Shown: positions 7,303-15,282, counted from the stretch's first letter. The stretch: 20,601 bases of DNA from DASZGI01 sp035938995 (GCF_035938995.1 NZ_DASZGI010000021.1:1-20601), one strand, 5' to 3'. Program-made: numbers and translations. The notes: a model not told the origin generated them from the sequence alone.

Positions 7303-7779
7303 TCAGCCCTCGAATGGCGTTAGCGGAGACCCCTTCCAGGTCGAGAAGATCAGATGGGTCTCCACGCGGGCGACTTCGGGGCGGGCGGTGAACGCGTCGA
7401 GCACGAGCCGTTGGAGGTCCAGGCTGCTGCCGCAGGCCACGTGGACGACGAAGTCGCTGGGGCCGGTCACGTGATGGACGGCCCGCACCTCTGGCAGCGA
7501 GCGTACGTGGGTGATGAAGGGATCGATGACAGGGCGCGCGTGCGGCTGTAGCTGGACGTCGAGCAGCGCCTCGATCGCCCGCCCTATCGCTGCCGGGTCC
7601 ACGTCGACGCTGAATCCGGTGACGACCCCGGTCCGCCGCAGCCGGTCGACCCTGCTCATGCAGGTGGACGGCGCGACGCCGACCGCCGCCGCCAGGTCCT
7701 TGTTCGCGATCCGACCGTTGTTCTGAAGGCTTCGCAGGATCGCCTTGTCGATCGAATCGAGGACAACTTTTTCGCTCAT
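7303..7779 (-). CDS. Lrp/AsnC-family transcriptional regulator
   Basis: A 158-residue protein of normal family length. An N-terminal winged helix-turn-helix lies at about 6-55 (LDSIDKAILRSLQNNGRIANKD, then VGVAPSTCMSRVDRLRRTGVV). The C-terminal ligand-binding RAM/ACT-like domain is at about 68-145 (ALLDVQLQPHAR, VRAVHHVTGPSDFVVHVA, ARVETHLIFSTWKG). These proteins form octamers or dimer chains and usually respond to an amino acid. I chose ATG at 7777-7779 because the helix-turn-helix starts right after it. No ribosome site precedes it, and the -10-like TATATT (7788-7793, read on the minus strand) is only a few bases upstream, so the mRNA is probably leaderless. It is divergent from the PLP enzyme gene and likely controls that gene and itself through the palindrome between them. 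The effector is unknown; a sulphur or branched-chain amino acid is a guess. Confidence 0.93.
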   Translation of the reverse strand: MSEKVVLDSIDKAILRSLQNNGRIANKDLAAAVGVAPSTCMSRVDRLRRTGVVTGFSVDVDPAAIGRAIEALLDVQLQPHARPVIDPFITHVRSLPEVRAVHHVTGPSDFVVHVACGSSLDLQRLVLDAFTARPEVARVETHLIFSTWKGSPLTPFEG

Positions 7780-7839
7780 ACACCGAATATAAAACGAGAT
7801 CTCTCGTACTTCTTCGTATCCGCGTGCGATCCTGCGCCC
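7780..7839. promoter_or_regulatory. Divergent promoter/operator between the Lrp-type gene and the PLP enzyme gene
   Basis: Sixty AT-richer bases contain a perfect palindrome, ACGAGA-TC-TCTCGT (7794-7807), framed by weaker outer arms CGAA (7784-7787) and TTCG (7813-7816). On the minus strand TATATT (7788-7793) is a good -10 placed for leaderless transcription of the regulator, so the palindrome would overlap its core promoter. On the plus strand only a weak GATCCT (7828-7833) lies before the GTG. Lrp-family proteins commonly bind such sites between divergent genes; binding here is inferred. Confidence 0.65.
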
Positions 7840-9015
7840 GTGACCACGAGTTCCCGAGCTCAAGCCCGAGCATTCGCCACCCGCGCGGTGCACGCGGGCC
7901 GCGAGGACCTGACCGATCTCGGTGTCCACGCGATCCCGATCGACCTCTCCACCACGTACCCGTCGCGCGACAGCCTCGGTGAGGCGGCGCGCTTGGACAT
8001 CATGGGTACCGGGGAGCAGGTCCCCGGCTTGCCGCTGTACGGGCGGCTGGGCAATCCGACGGTAGCCCGGTTCGAGGCGGCGCTCGCGGAACTGGAAGGC
8101 TGCGAATCAGCAGTCGCATTCGCGAGCGGTATGGCCGCGTTGACCGCCTGCATCCAGGCTGTCGTCACCGCGGGGAAGCCGCACGTCGTGGCGGTGCGCC
8201 CGCTCTACGGAACCAGCGACCACCTGCTCGACTCCGGCCTGCTCGGCAGCACGGTGACGTGGGCGCAGCCGCACGAGGTTGCCGCGGCGATCCGACCCGA
8301 CACCGGCCTGGTGATTGTCGAGACGCCGGCCAACCCGACGTTGGCCGAGGTCGACCTGCGAGCCCTTTCAGAGGCCTGCGGACCGGTGCCGCTGCTGGCC
8401 GACAACACCTTCGCCACCCCGGTTCTTCAGCGCCCGGCCGAGCACGGCGCCGGCATCGTGCTGCACAGCGCGACCAAGTTCCTCGGCGGACACGGCGACG
8501 TGATGGGCGGGGTCGTGGCGTGCGATGAGCAGTTCGCTCGCGCGCTGCGGCAGCTGCGGTTCGTCACGGGGGCGGTGCTCCACCCGCTGGCCGCCTACCT
8601 GCTGGTGCGCGGACTGTCCACGTTGCCGATCCGGCTCACGACCTCCTCGGCCACCGCCGCCGAACTAGCCGATCGACTGACCAGGCACCCCAAGGTTTCC
8701 AAGGTCCACTACCCCGGCCTCGAGCCGCGTCGCCCAGCCGACCAGATGACCAGTGGCGGAGCGATGGTCTCCGTGGAGATCGACGGCGACCCGCATTCGG
8801 TCATCGGCGCGGTCCGGCTGATCACCCCCGCGGTGAGCCTCGGCAGCACGGACACGCTCATCCAGCACCCCGCCTCGATCAGCCACCACATCGTCGCGCC
8901 CGAAGACAGGGCGGCGAGCGGCGTCAACGACCGGTTGCTGCGGATCTCCGTCGGTCTCGAGGACGTCGAAGACCTCTGGGACGACCTCGATCACGCACTC
9001 AAGGCCGCCGACTGA
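7840..9015 (+). CDS. PLP-dependent Cys/Met-metabolism (trans-sulfuration) enzyme, gamma-lyase or gamma-synthase type
   Basis: A fold-type I PLP enzyme of 391 residues, the normal length for the cystathionine gamma-synthase, cystathionine gamma-lyase and methionine gamma-lyase family. Visible motifs: TRAVHAGRE near the N-terminus; YGRLGNPTV, whose Tyr and Arg contact the cofactor phosphate of the neighbouring subunit; ASGMAAL; RPLYGTSDHLL with the stacking Tyr; ETPANPT; LADNTFATP with the Asp that binds the pyridine nitrogen; and the Schiff-base Lys213 in HSATKFLGGHGD. The position after PLYG is Thr, not the Cys typical of methionine gamma-lyase, so the exact reaction is open. The C-terminal LRISVGLEDVEDL is conserved. 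GTG 7840 is the start; no ribosome site precedes it, so translation may be leaderless. The divergent Lrp-type regulator suggests induction by an amino-acid substrate and a catabolic or detoxifying role, which is inference. Confidence 0.92.
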   Translation: MTTSSRAQARAFATRAVHAGREDLTDLGVHAIPIDLSTTYPSRDSLGEAARLDIMGTGEQVPGLPLYGRLGNPTVARFEAALAELEGCESAVAFASGMAALTACIQAVVTAGKPHVVAVRPLYGTSDHLLDSGLLGSTVTWAQPHEVAAAIRPDTGLVIVETPANPTLAEVDLRALSEACGPVPLLADNTFATPVLQRPAEHGAGIVLHSATKFLGGHGDVMGGVVACDEQFARALRQLRFVTGAVLHPLAAYLLVRGLSTLPIRLTTSSATAAELADRLTRHPKVSKVHYPGLEPRRPADQMTSGGAMVSVEIDGDPHSVIGAVRLITPAVSLGSTDTLIQHPASISHHIVAPEDRAASGVNDRLLRISVGLEDVEDLWDDLDHALKAAD

Positions 9016-9061
9016 CGTCGCCATAAAGCTGAGAGGCAACGCCCACTACGGCGGCTACCGG

Positions 9062-9091
9062 GTCAACGCCGTTGACGCCACTGACAGTCAG
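9062..9091. repeat. Two adjacent short palindromes after the PLP enzyme gene
   Basis: GTCAAC-gcc-GTTGAC (9062-9076) and CTGAC-a-GTCAG (9081-9091) lie five bases apart between the PLP enzyme gene and the transporter operon. They could be operator sites for the transporter or part of the 3' end of the upstream transcript. Nothing else decides. Confidence 0.45.
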
Positions 9092-9108
9092 CACACCGAT
9101 CCGTCGCG

Positions 9109-9147
9109 GGCGAGCGGAGCGCGCTCGTACGCTCACTGCGGCTCGCC
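9109..9147 (+). terminator. Possible terminator after the PLP enzyme gene
   Basis: Nested pairing: GGCGAGC (9109-9115) with GCTCGCC (9141-9147), and inside it GAGCG (9117-9121) with CGCTC (9130-9134). It lies about 95 bases after the stop and about 100 before the transporter lipoprotein gene. The interior is interrupted, so this is less certain than the other terminators. Confidence 0.4.
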
Positions 9148-9249
9148 GGGGCGTCACACATTAGGGGGTATTGCCGGGCGTTTCGTTGGCCTTGGTCCTA
9201 GTTTGGCCTCAAGCGCATGACGAGGGCTAACGAGGGCTAAGGAGTTCGG

Positions 9250-11016
9250 ATGTCCGTGTCCGGGCAGTGGCGATGCAGACGGGCTGCGGCGTGGATGGCG
9301 GCGGGCGCGGTGGCGCTCGCGCTCGGACTCGGCGGCTGTGGCGGCTCGAGCGGGAGTGCGGGGAGCGGCTCCGCTGCCGACACGAACCTGGCCGGCACTT
9401 CGGCCGCGGACACCTTCAACAGCGCGACGGTCGGCACCACCGGCAAGATCACCTGGACCATCGAGAAGACCGTCCAGAACTGGAACCTGCTGTCCGCCGA
9501 CGGCAACACCTTCGACTACGGCCAGGTGCTCAACGGGGTCTATCCGTCCACGTTCATCTCCAACCCGTCCTACGCGGTCACGATGAACTCGGACCTGCTC
9601 GACAGCGCCACCGAGACCTCGACCTCGCCCGAGACGATCACCTACAAGATCAAGCAGAACGCGGTCTGGTCCGACGGCACGCCGATCGACGCCTCGGACT
9701 TCGTCTACGCCTGGCAGGTGCAGAACGGCGCCGACGCGAACATCCCGGTCGCCTCCACCACCGGCTACCAGAACATCCAGTCGGTCACCGGCTCCGACAA
9801 CGGCAAGACCGTGACCGTGGTCTACAAGACCACCTTTCCGGACTGGAAGTCGCTGTTCGGCCCGCTCTATCCGGCGCACATCGCCAAGCAGCACGGCAAC
9901 GACGAGGCCTCCTTCGCCTGGTTCGGCTCGAACCCGCCGGTCGTCTCGGGCGGCCCGTTCGTCGTCGGCAGCGTCTCCTCGGACAAGACCTCCGTCATCC
10001 TCAACAAGAACCCCCGGTACTACGGCTCGCCCGCGCACGTCGACCAGATCGTCTTCCGCGCCATCACCGACTTCACCCAGGAGCCAACCGCCCTGCAGAA
10101 CCACGAGGTCGACGGCATCTACCCGCAGCCGCAGGTGGACCTCGTGACTCAGGTGAAGAACATGGGCGGCACGGTCACGTATCACATCAACTCGGGACTG
10201 TCGTTCGAGCACATCGACTTCAACCTGAAGAACCCCGCGCTCGGCAACAAGACCTGGGGCACCACCCTGCGCACGGCGATGTTCACCGCGACCAACCGCG
10301 ACGACATCATCGCCAAGACGATCAAGCAGTTCCAGTCGACCGCGACCGCGCTCGACAGCCGGGTGCTGGTCGCCAACCAGCAGGGCTACCAGGACAACGT
10401 GACCCCGTTCGGCCTCGGCACCGGCGACACCGCCAAGGCGCAGAAGCTGCTGACCGACGCCGGGTTCAAGAACGCCACTTCCGGCGGCCGGCTCACCGCC
10501 CCGGACGGCACCCCCGTTCCGGCGTTCTCGATGAAGTACACCGTCGGCAACAAGATCCGCCAGGACGAGTGCGACCTGTTCGCCGCCGACATGGCCGACC
10601 TCGGCATCGCGGTGAACGTCTCGCCGACCGACAACCTCGGCGCCACCCTCTCGCAGAGCGGCAACAACTACACCTACGACATCATCGTCTTCGCCTGGGT
10701 CGCCACCCCGTTCCCGGCCTCCAACAACCAGCCGCTCTACACCACCGGCGGCGGCTCCAACTACGGCGGCTACTCCAACGCGAACGTGGACGACTGGCTG
10801 AACACCGCGGCGTCCACCACCGACACGGCCACCCAGATCGCCGACCTGAACAAGGCCGACCAGCAGATCAGCAAGGACGCCTACACCCTGCCGCTCTACC
10901 AGAAGCCGACGTTCATCGCCTTCTACCCGAACCTCGGCAACGTCCGCGACAACACCACGCAGATCGGCCCGACCTACAACATCGGCCAGTGGGGCATCAA
11001 GACGACCTCGTCCTGA
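9250..11016 (+). CDS. Peptide/oligopeptide ABC transporter substrate-binding lipoprotein (SBP family 5)
   Basis: A lipoprotein of 588 residues that would capture peptides or related solutes outside the cell for the downstream permease. The signal peptide has RCRR at 8-11, a hydrophobic core at about 12-28 and a lipobox LGGC with the lipidated Cys30, then a Gly/Ser/Ala linker. The family 5 fold follows, with the signature region YKIKQNAVWSDGTPIDASDFVYAW near residues 132-155 and the inner lobe containing EHIDFNLKNPALG and LRTAMFTATNRDDII. The start is ATG 9250 with AAGGAG (9239-9244) five bases upstream. That ribosome site follows an exact tandem 10-base repeat (CGAGGGCTAA, 9221-9240). It is the first gene of a five-gene operon, and a hairpin downstream probably lets it be expressed above the membrane subunits. 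The substrate cannot be read from sequence; dipeptides, oligopeptides or even oligosaccharides are possible. Confidence 0.93.
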   Translation: MSVSGQWRCRRAAAWMAAGAVALALGLGGCGGSSGSAGSGSAADTNLAGTSAADTFNSATVGTTGKITWTIEKTVQNWNLLSADGNTFDYGQVLNGVYPSTFISNPSYAVTMNSDLLDSATETSTSPETITYKIKQNAVWSDGTPIDASDFVYAWQVQNGADANIPVASTTGYQNIQSVTGSDNGKTVTVVYKTTFPDWKSLFGPLYPAHIAKQHGNDEASFAWFGSNPPVVSGGPFVVGSVSSDKTSVILNKNPRYYGSPAHVDQIVFRAITDFTQEPTALQNHEVDGIYPQPQVDLVTQVKNMGGTVTYHINSGLSFEHIDFNLKNPALGNKTWGTTLRTAMFTATNRDDIIAKTIKQFQSTATALDSRVLVANQQGYQDNVTPFGLGTGDTAKAQKLLTDAGFKNATSGGRLTAPDGTPVPAFSMKYTVGNKIRQDECDLFAADMADLGIAVNVSPTDNLGATLSQSGNNYTYDIIVFAWVATPFPASNNQPLYTTGGGSNYGGYSNANVDDWLNTAASTTDTATQIADLNKADQQISKDAYTLPLYQKPTFIAFYPNLGNVRDNTTQIGPTYNIGQWGIKTTSS

Positions 11017-11077
11017 GGCCGGCCGGGGCGGTGGACCGACGCGTCCGCCGCTCCGGACGTCCGCCCAGCACCAGCTC

Positions 11078-11098
11078 GCGTCCCGCCGGGCGGGACGC
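11078..11098 (+). terminator. Intra-operon stem-loop between binding protein and permease genes
   Basis: GCGTCCCGCC (11078-11087) and GGCGGGACGC (11089-11098) are perfect complements around one base, giving an 8-bp stem with a 5-base loop in RNA. It sits in the 108-base gap after the lipoprotein gene. Such hairpins often act as partial terminators or 3' stabilisers, raising the binding protein over the permeases. No T-run follows. Confidence 0.55.
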
Positions 11099-11124
11099 CC
11101 GCCTCCCGAGTCTTAAGGGCAGCC

Positions 11125-12102
11125 TTGTTCGCGTTCGCCGTGCGCCGCCTGCTGGTGTCGATCCCGGTCTTCCTGCTGTCCACCTTCTTCGTCTTCATCC
11201 TGGTGGCCTACGGCGCCGACCCGCTCGGCCAGCTGCGGGCCAAGAACCCGCCGCCGTCGCAGGCCGTCCTTAACGCGATGGCGAACACGCTGTACCTGAA
11301 CCGCGGCCTGGTCCCGCGGTACTGGCACTGGCTCACCCAGCTCATCCTGCACGGGAACTGGGGGCCGTCGATCAACTCCGGCACCGACATCGGCCAGCTG
11401 CTCGGCAGCAGCCTGACGCTCACCATGCGGCTGGTGATCCTCGCCATGATCGTCGCGGTGTTCTTCGCGATCCTCGCTGGCGTGGTCAGCGCGGTACGGC
11501 AGTACTCGAAGGTGGACTACACGATCACGCTGATCGGGTTCCTCTTCCTCTCCCTGCCGGTCTTCTGGTTCGCCATCCTGCTCAAGCAGCTCGCGATCAA
11601 CTTCAACAACTCGACCGGCACGTACTTCCTGCAGACCTACGGCGCCAACACGCCCGGCGAGACCGGCTGGTCGGCGTTCAGCGACGCGATCGGCCACATC
11701 ATCCTGCCGACGATCGTGCTGGCCATGACGTCCTACGCGTCCTGGTCCCGGTTCCAGCGGGCGTCGATGCTCGACGTGCTCGGCAGCGACTACATGCGCC
11801 TGGCCCGCGCCAAAGGCCTCAGCCGCCGCCGGGTGATGATCCGGCACGGCCTGCGCACCGCGCTGATCCCGCTGACCACCCAGGTCGCGCTCGACGTGGC
11901 GGCGATCCTCGGCGGCGCGGTGCTCACCGAGAACGTTTTCGGCTGGCAGGGCATGGGCACCATGCTGATCAGCGGCATCGAGGCCCAGGACACCAACGTC
12001 ATCCTGGCCTGGCTGGTCGTGTCGGCGATCATCGTCATCCTGTTCAACCTCATCGCCGACCTGCTCTACGCGGTCCTGGACCCGAGGATCCGCCTTGGCT
12101 GA
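11125..12102 (+). CDS. ABC transporter permease, OppB/DppB type
   Basis: An integral membrane protein of 325 residues, one half of the translocation channel for the peptide transporter. It begins with the usual short cytoplasmic start and first helix (FAFAVRRLLVSIPVFLLSTFFV), then an extracellular loop, then about five more helices (for example LVILAMIVAVFFAILAGVVS and IILPTIVLAMTSYASW). The cytoplasmic coupling loop that docks on the ATPase is YMRLARAKGLSRRRVMIRHGLRTALIPL, the EAA-type motif of this family. The start is taken as TTG 11125, with AAGGG (11115-11119) at suitable spacing; no ATG or GTG fits the conserved N-terminus. Its last eight bases overlap the next permease gene, so the two are translationally coupled. 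Confidence 0.93.
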   Translation: MFAFAVRRLLVSIPVFLLSTFFVFILVAYGADPLGQLRAKNPPPSQAVLNAMANTLYLNRGLVPRYWHWLTQLILHGNWGPSINSGTDIGQLLGSSLTLTMRLVILAMIVAVFFAILAGVVSAVRQYSKVDYTITLIGFLFLSLPVFWFAILLKQLAINFNNSTGTYFLQTYGANTPGETGWSAFSDAIGHIILPTIVLAMTSYASWSRFQRASMLDVLGSDYMRLARAKGLSRRRVMIRHGLRTALIPLTTQVALDVAAILGGAVLTENVFGWQGMGTMLISGIEAQDTNVILAWLVVSAIIVILFNLIADLLYAVLDPRIRLG

Positions 12103-13003
12103 GACGACCACTCCGAACCGCGCGGCCGAGCGCGAGTTCACCGTCAAGGCCCGTACCCAGAGCCAGCTGATCGTCCGCCGCTTCTTCCAGCACCGGCTCG
12201 CGGTGGTCAGCCTCGTCGTGCTGATCGCGGTGGTGCTGCTGGCCTTCGTCGGCGGCGCACTGTGGAAGTACAGCTACAGCGACATCACCCCGGACAACTC
12301 GGTCCCGCCCTCCAGCGACCACCCCTTCGGCACCGACAACCTCGGCTACGACGAGTTCGCCCGGGTGCTGCGCGGAACCCAGCTCTCCATCGAGATCGCC
12401 TTCTCGGTCGCCATCATGGCCACCGTCGTCGGCACCGTCTGGGGTGCGGTGGCCGGCTACTACCGCCACGTGGCCGACTCGCTGATGATGCGCGTGGTCG
12501 ACCTGATCCTGACCATCCCGATCCTGGCCGCGGGCGCGCTGCTGACCAAGAAGGTGCAGCACACCGGCTGGTGGGCGCTCGCGCTGGTCATCGCGGCGCT
12601 CTCGTGGCCCGCGGTCTCCCGGATCGTGCGCGGCCAGGCGCTGTCGCTGCGGGAGAAGGAGTATGTCGAGGCGGCCCGGGCGCTCGGGGCCAGGGACGGG
12701 CGCATCATCTTCCGCCACCTGCTGCCCAACATCGCCGGTCAGATCATCGTTGTGGTCACCATCCTGGTCGCCTCCGCGATCCTCATCGAGTCCTCGCTGT
12801 CCTACCTCGGCTTCGGCGTGCAGAACCCGGACGTGTCGCTCGGCTCGCTCATCTCCGGCAGCGACACGGCGCTGCAGGGCGGCCGCTGGTGGCTGTTCTA
12901 CTTCCCCGGCATCTTCATCATCCTGATCTGCCTGTCCGTCAACTTCATCGGGGACGGGCTGCGGGATGCCTTCGACCCGACGCAGCAGAGGGTGCGCGCA
13001 TGA
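12095..13003 (+). CDS. ABC transporter permease, OppC/DppC type
   Basis: A protein of 302 residues and the partner permease to the preceding gene. An N-terminal cytoplasmic tail with RRFFQHRLAVVSLVVL leads into helix 1. The periplasmic part holds the OppC-type HPFGTDNLGYDEFARVLRGTQLSI motif, then the membrane domain, with the coupling loop YVEAARALGARDGRIIFRHLLPNIAG near residues 190-215. The C-terminal GRWWLFYFPGIFIILICLSVNFIGDGLRDAFDP is the standard family end. TTG 12095 is chosen because GAGGA lies about six bases upstream; it overlaps the previous stop by eight bases. The stop TGA overlaps the ATG of the next gene (ATGA), so all three are coupled. Confidence 0.94.
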   Translation: MAETTTPNRAAEREFTVKARTQSQLIVRRFFQHRLAVVSLVVLIAVVLLAFVGGALWKYSYSDITPDNSVPPSSDHPFGTDNLGYDEFARVLRGTQLSIEIAFSVAIMATVVGTVWGAVAGYYRHVADSLMMRVVDLILTIPILAAGALLTKKVQHTGWWALALVIAALSWPAVSRIVRGQALSLREKEYVEAARALGARDGRIIFRHLLPNIAGQIIVVVTILVASAILIESSLSYLGFGVQNPDVSLGSLISGSDTALQGGRWWLFYFPGIFIILICLSVNFIGDGLRDAFDPTQQRVRA

Positions 13004-14208
13004 CGTCAGACTCGGCCCTCACCACCCCGGCGCGCACCGATTCGGGACCGGGCGACGCGGGGTTCGATGAAACAGGGTTCGATGAAGCGGTGCTCGCGGT
13101 CGAGGACCTCACCGTCGACTTCCCGACCCCCGACGGCGTCGTGCAGGCGGTGCGCGGGGTGTCCTACCGGCTGCGGTCGGGCGAGGTGCTCGGCATCGTG
13201 GGGGAGTCCGGCTCGGGCAAGTCGGTGACCTCGCTGGCGGTCATGGGGCTGCTGCCGCGCACTGCGCGGGTCTCCGGCTCGGTCCGGTTCCGCGGCCGGG
13301 AGCTGATCGGACTGTCCGACAACCAGATGAACGCGGTGCGCGGCAAGAAGATCGCGATGATCTTCCAGGACCCGATGACCTCGCTGAACCCGGTCTACAA
13401 GATCGGATACCAGCTGGCGGAGGCCGTGCTCGCGCACAACGACGTCAGCCGGGAGGCCGCCCGCAAGCGCGCCGTCGAACTGCTCGAGCTGGTGGGCATC
13501 CCGTTCCCGGAGAAGCGGATCGACCAGTACCCGCACGAGTTCTCCGGCGGCATGCGCCAGCGGGTGGTCATCGCGATCGCCATGGCCAACGACCCCGACG
13601 TGATCATCGCCGACGAGCCGACCACCGCGCTGGACGTGACGGTGCAGGCCCAGGTCCTCGAAGCGCTGCGGGCCGCGCAGCTCGAGACGCACGCCGCGAT
13701 GGTCCTGATCACGCACGACCTCGGCGTGGTCGCGGGCCAGGCGGACCGGGTCCTGGTCATGTACGCCGGAAAGCCCGTCGAGATCGGCCCGGTCGACTCG
13801 ATCTACTACGGTCCGCAGATGCCTTACACGCTCGGCCTGCTCGGCTCTCTGCCCCGGCTCGACGTGCGGTCGCAGGAACGCCTGACGCCGATCCAGGGCG
13901 CTCCGCCCTCGCTGCTGAACCTGCCGCCCGGCTGCCCGTTCACTCCGCGCTGCCCGCTGGCCCGGCCGATCTGCCAGACCGTCGAACCCGAGCTGCTCCA
14001 GGTCGCTCCCGAGCATCGCGCCGCCTGCCACTTCTCCGCCGAGCTGCGCGGCCACCCCGACCCGGCCGAGCTGTTCGCCACGACGACCGCCGACACGCAG
14101 CTGCCCGCCGAGTTCGGTGCCGCAGCGAGCACCGACGCCGTGCCCGGCCCCGGTGAAGTGCACACGGTCGGCGGCGCCATCGACACCGGCGAGGAGGAGC
14201 TTCCGTGA
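13000..14208 (+). CDS. Peptide ABC transporter ATPase, OppD/DppD type
   Basis: A protein of 402 residues and the first of two ATPases that drive the transporter from the cytoplasm. Walker A GESGSGKS is at 68-75, the ABC signature FSGGMRQR begins at 181, Walker B DVIIADEP carries Asp205-Glu206, and the switch His239 lies in ITHDLG. The C-terminal oligopeptide-transporter extension has the Cys-rich GCPFTPRCPLARPICQ motif, in some relatives an iron-sulphur site. Residues 1-27 are a polar tail with a doubled GFDE from a 12-base DNA repeat (GGGTTCGATGAA, about 13061-13084). Another 60 or so unconserved residues follow the Cys motif. The start ATG overlaps the previous stop, and the end overlaps the next start (GTGA). 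Confidence 0.94.
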   Translation: MTSDSALTTPARTDSGPGDAGFDETGFDEAVLAVEDLTVDFPTPDGVVQAVRGVSYRLRSGEVLGIVGESGSGKSVTSLAVMGLLPRTARVSGSVRFRGRELIGLSDNQMNAVRGKKIAMIFQDPMTSLNPVYKIGYQLAEAVLAHNDVSREAARKRAVELLELVGIPFPEKRIDQYPHEFSGGMRQRVVIAIAMANDPDVIIADEPTTALDVTVQAQVLEALRAAQLETHAAMVLITHDLGVVAGQADRVLVMYAGKPVEIGPVDSIYYGPQMPYTLGLLGSLPRLDVRSQERLTPIQGAPPSLLNLPPGCPFTPRCPLARPICQTVEPELLQVAPEHRAACHFSAELRGHPDPAELFATTTADTQLPAEFGAAASTDAVPGPGEVHTVGGAIDTGEEELP

Positions 14209-15260
14209 CCGCCGCCGCACCCGCTCTCGTCGCCCCGGAGACCGGCCGACACCCGATCCTCTCGGTGCGCGACCTGGTCAAGGAGTTCCCGATCACCTCG
14301 CCCGGGATCATCCGGCGCCGAGTCGGCACCGTGCACGCCGTCTCAGGGATCTCCTTCGACCTCTTCCCCGGCGAGACGCTGGGGCTGGTCGGCGAGTCCG
14401 GCTGCGGCAAGACCACCACCTCGCGCGCGGTGCTGCACCTGCAGCCCGCGACCAGCGGCCAGGTGTTCTTCGAGGGCCGCGACGTCACCAAGATGTCCAA
14501 GAACGACCTGCGCCGGATGCGCCGGAACATGCAGATCGTCTTCCAGGACCCGTACGCGTCGCTGAACCCGCGCATCACCGTCAACGAGATCATCGCCGAG
14601 CCGCTGAAGATCCACGGCATGTGGGACGACAGCGGACCGAAGAAGGTCGCCGACCTGATGCGCACGGTCGGTCTCAATCCGGAGCACGGCAACCGGTTCC
14701 CGCATGAGTTCTCGGGTGGTCAGCGTCAGCGCATTGGTATTGCGCGGGCGTTGGCGTTGCGGCCGAAGGTGCTGGTGCTGGACGAGCCGGTGTCGGCGCT
14801 GGATGTGTCGATCCAGGCGGGTGTGATCAATCTGCTGGAGGATCTGCAGGACGAGCTGGGGTTGGCGTATCTGTTCGTGGCGCACGACTTGTCGGTGGTG
14901 CGGCACATCGCGGACAGGGTGGCGGTGATGTACCTCGGCAAGATCGTCGAGGTCGCCCCGACCACCGAGCTGTTCGAGCGGCCGCAGCACCCGTACACGC
15001 AGGCGCTGATCTCGGCGATCCCGATCCCGGACCCGCGCAAGGAGCGCGAGCGCGAGCGGATCATCCTGCAGGGCGACGTGCCCTCCCCGGCGAACCCGCC
15101 GTCCGGATGCCGCTTCCGCACCCGCTGCCCGAAGTTCCTGACCCTTTCCGAGGTCGACTCCCAAAAGTGCGTGAACGAGGAGCCCCCGCTGGTCAACCGC
15201 GGCCAGGGTCCGCAGCACGTGGCCGCGTGCCACTACGCGGAGGTCTTGTCCGTCATCTGA
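14205..15260 (+). CDS. Peptide ABC transporter ATPase, OppF/DppF type
   Basis: A protein of 351 residues and the second ATPase of the transporter. Walker A GESGCGKT is at 63-70, the Q-loop lies in QIVFQDPYASLNPR, the signature FSGGQRQR begins at 169, Walker B VLVLDEP has Asp193-Glu194, and the switch His227 is in VAHDLSVV. The C-terminal oligopeptide domain has GCRFRTRCPKF. The start is GTG 14205, overlapping the previous stop by four bases. Codon choice changes sharply in about 14703-14930, which covers the signature through the switch region. There G- and T-ending codons (GGT, CGT, ATT, TTG, GAT) replace the C-ending codons used before and after. The reading frame is intact, so the gene looks functional. 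A 17-bp-stem terminator follows and ends the operon. Confidence 0.94.
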   Translation: MTAAAPALVAPETGRHPILSVRDLVKEFPITSPGIIRRRVGTVHAVSGISFDLFPGETLGLVGESGCGKTTTSRAVLHLQPATSGQVFFEGRDVTKMSKNDLRRMRRNMQIVFQDPYASLNPRITVNEIIAEPLKIHGMWDDSGPKKVADLMRTVGLNPEHGNRFPHEFSGGQRQRIGIARALALRPKVLVLDEPVSALDVSIQAGVINLLEDLQDELGLAYLFVAHDLSVVRHIADRVAVMYLGKIVEVAPTTELFERPQHPYTQALISAIPIPDPRKERERERIILQGDVPSPANPPSGCRFRTRCPKFLTLSEVDSQKCVNEEPPLVNRGQGPQHVAACHYAEVLSVI

Positions 15261-15282
15261 CAGGCCGGCGAGCCGATTTCAC

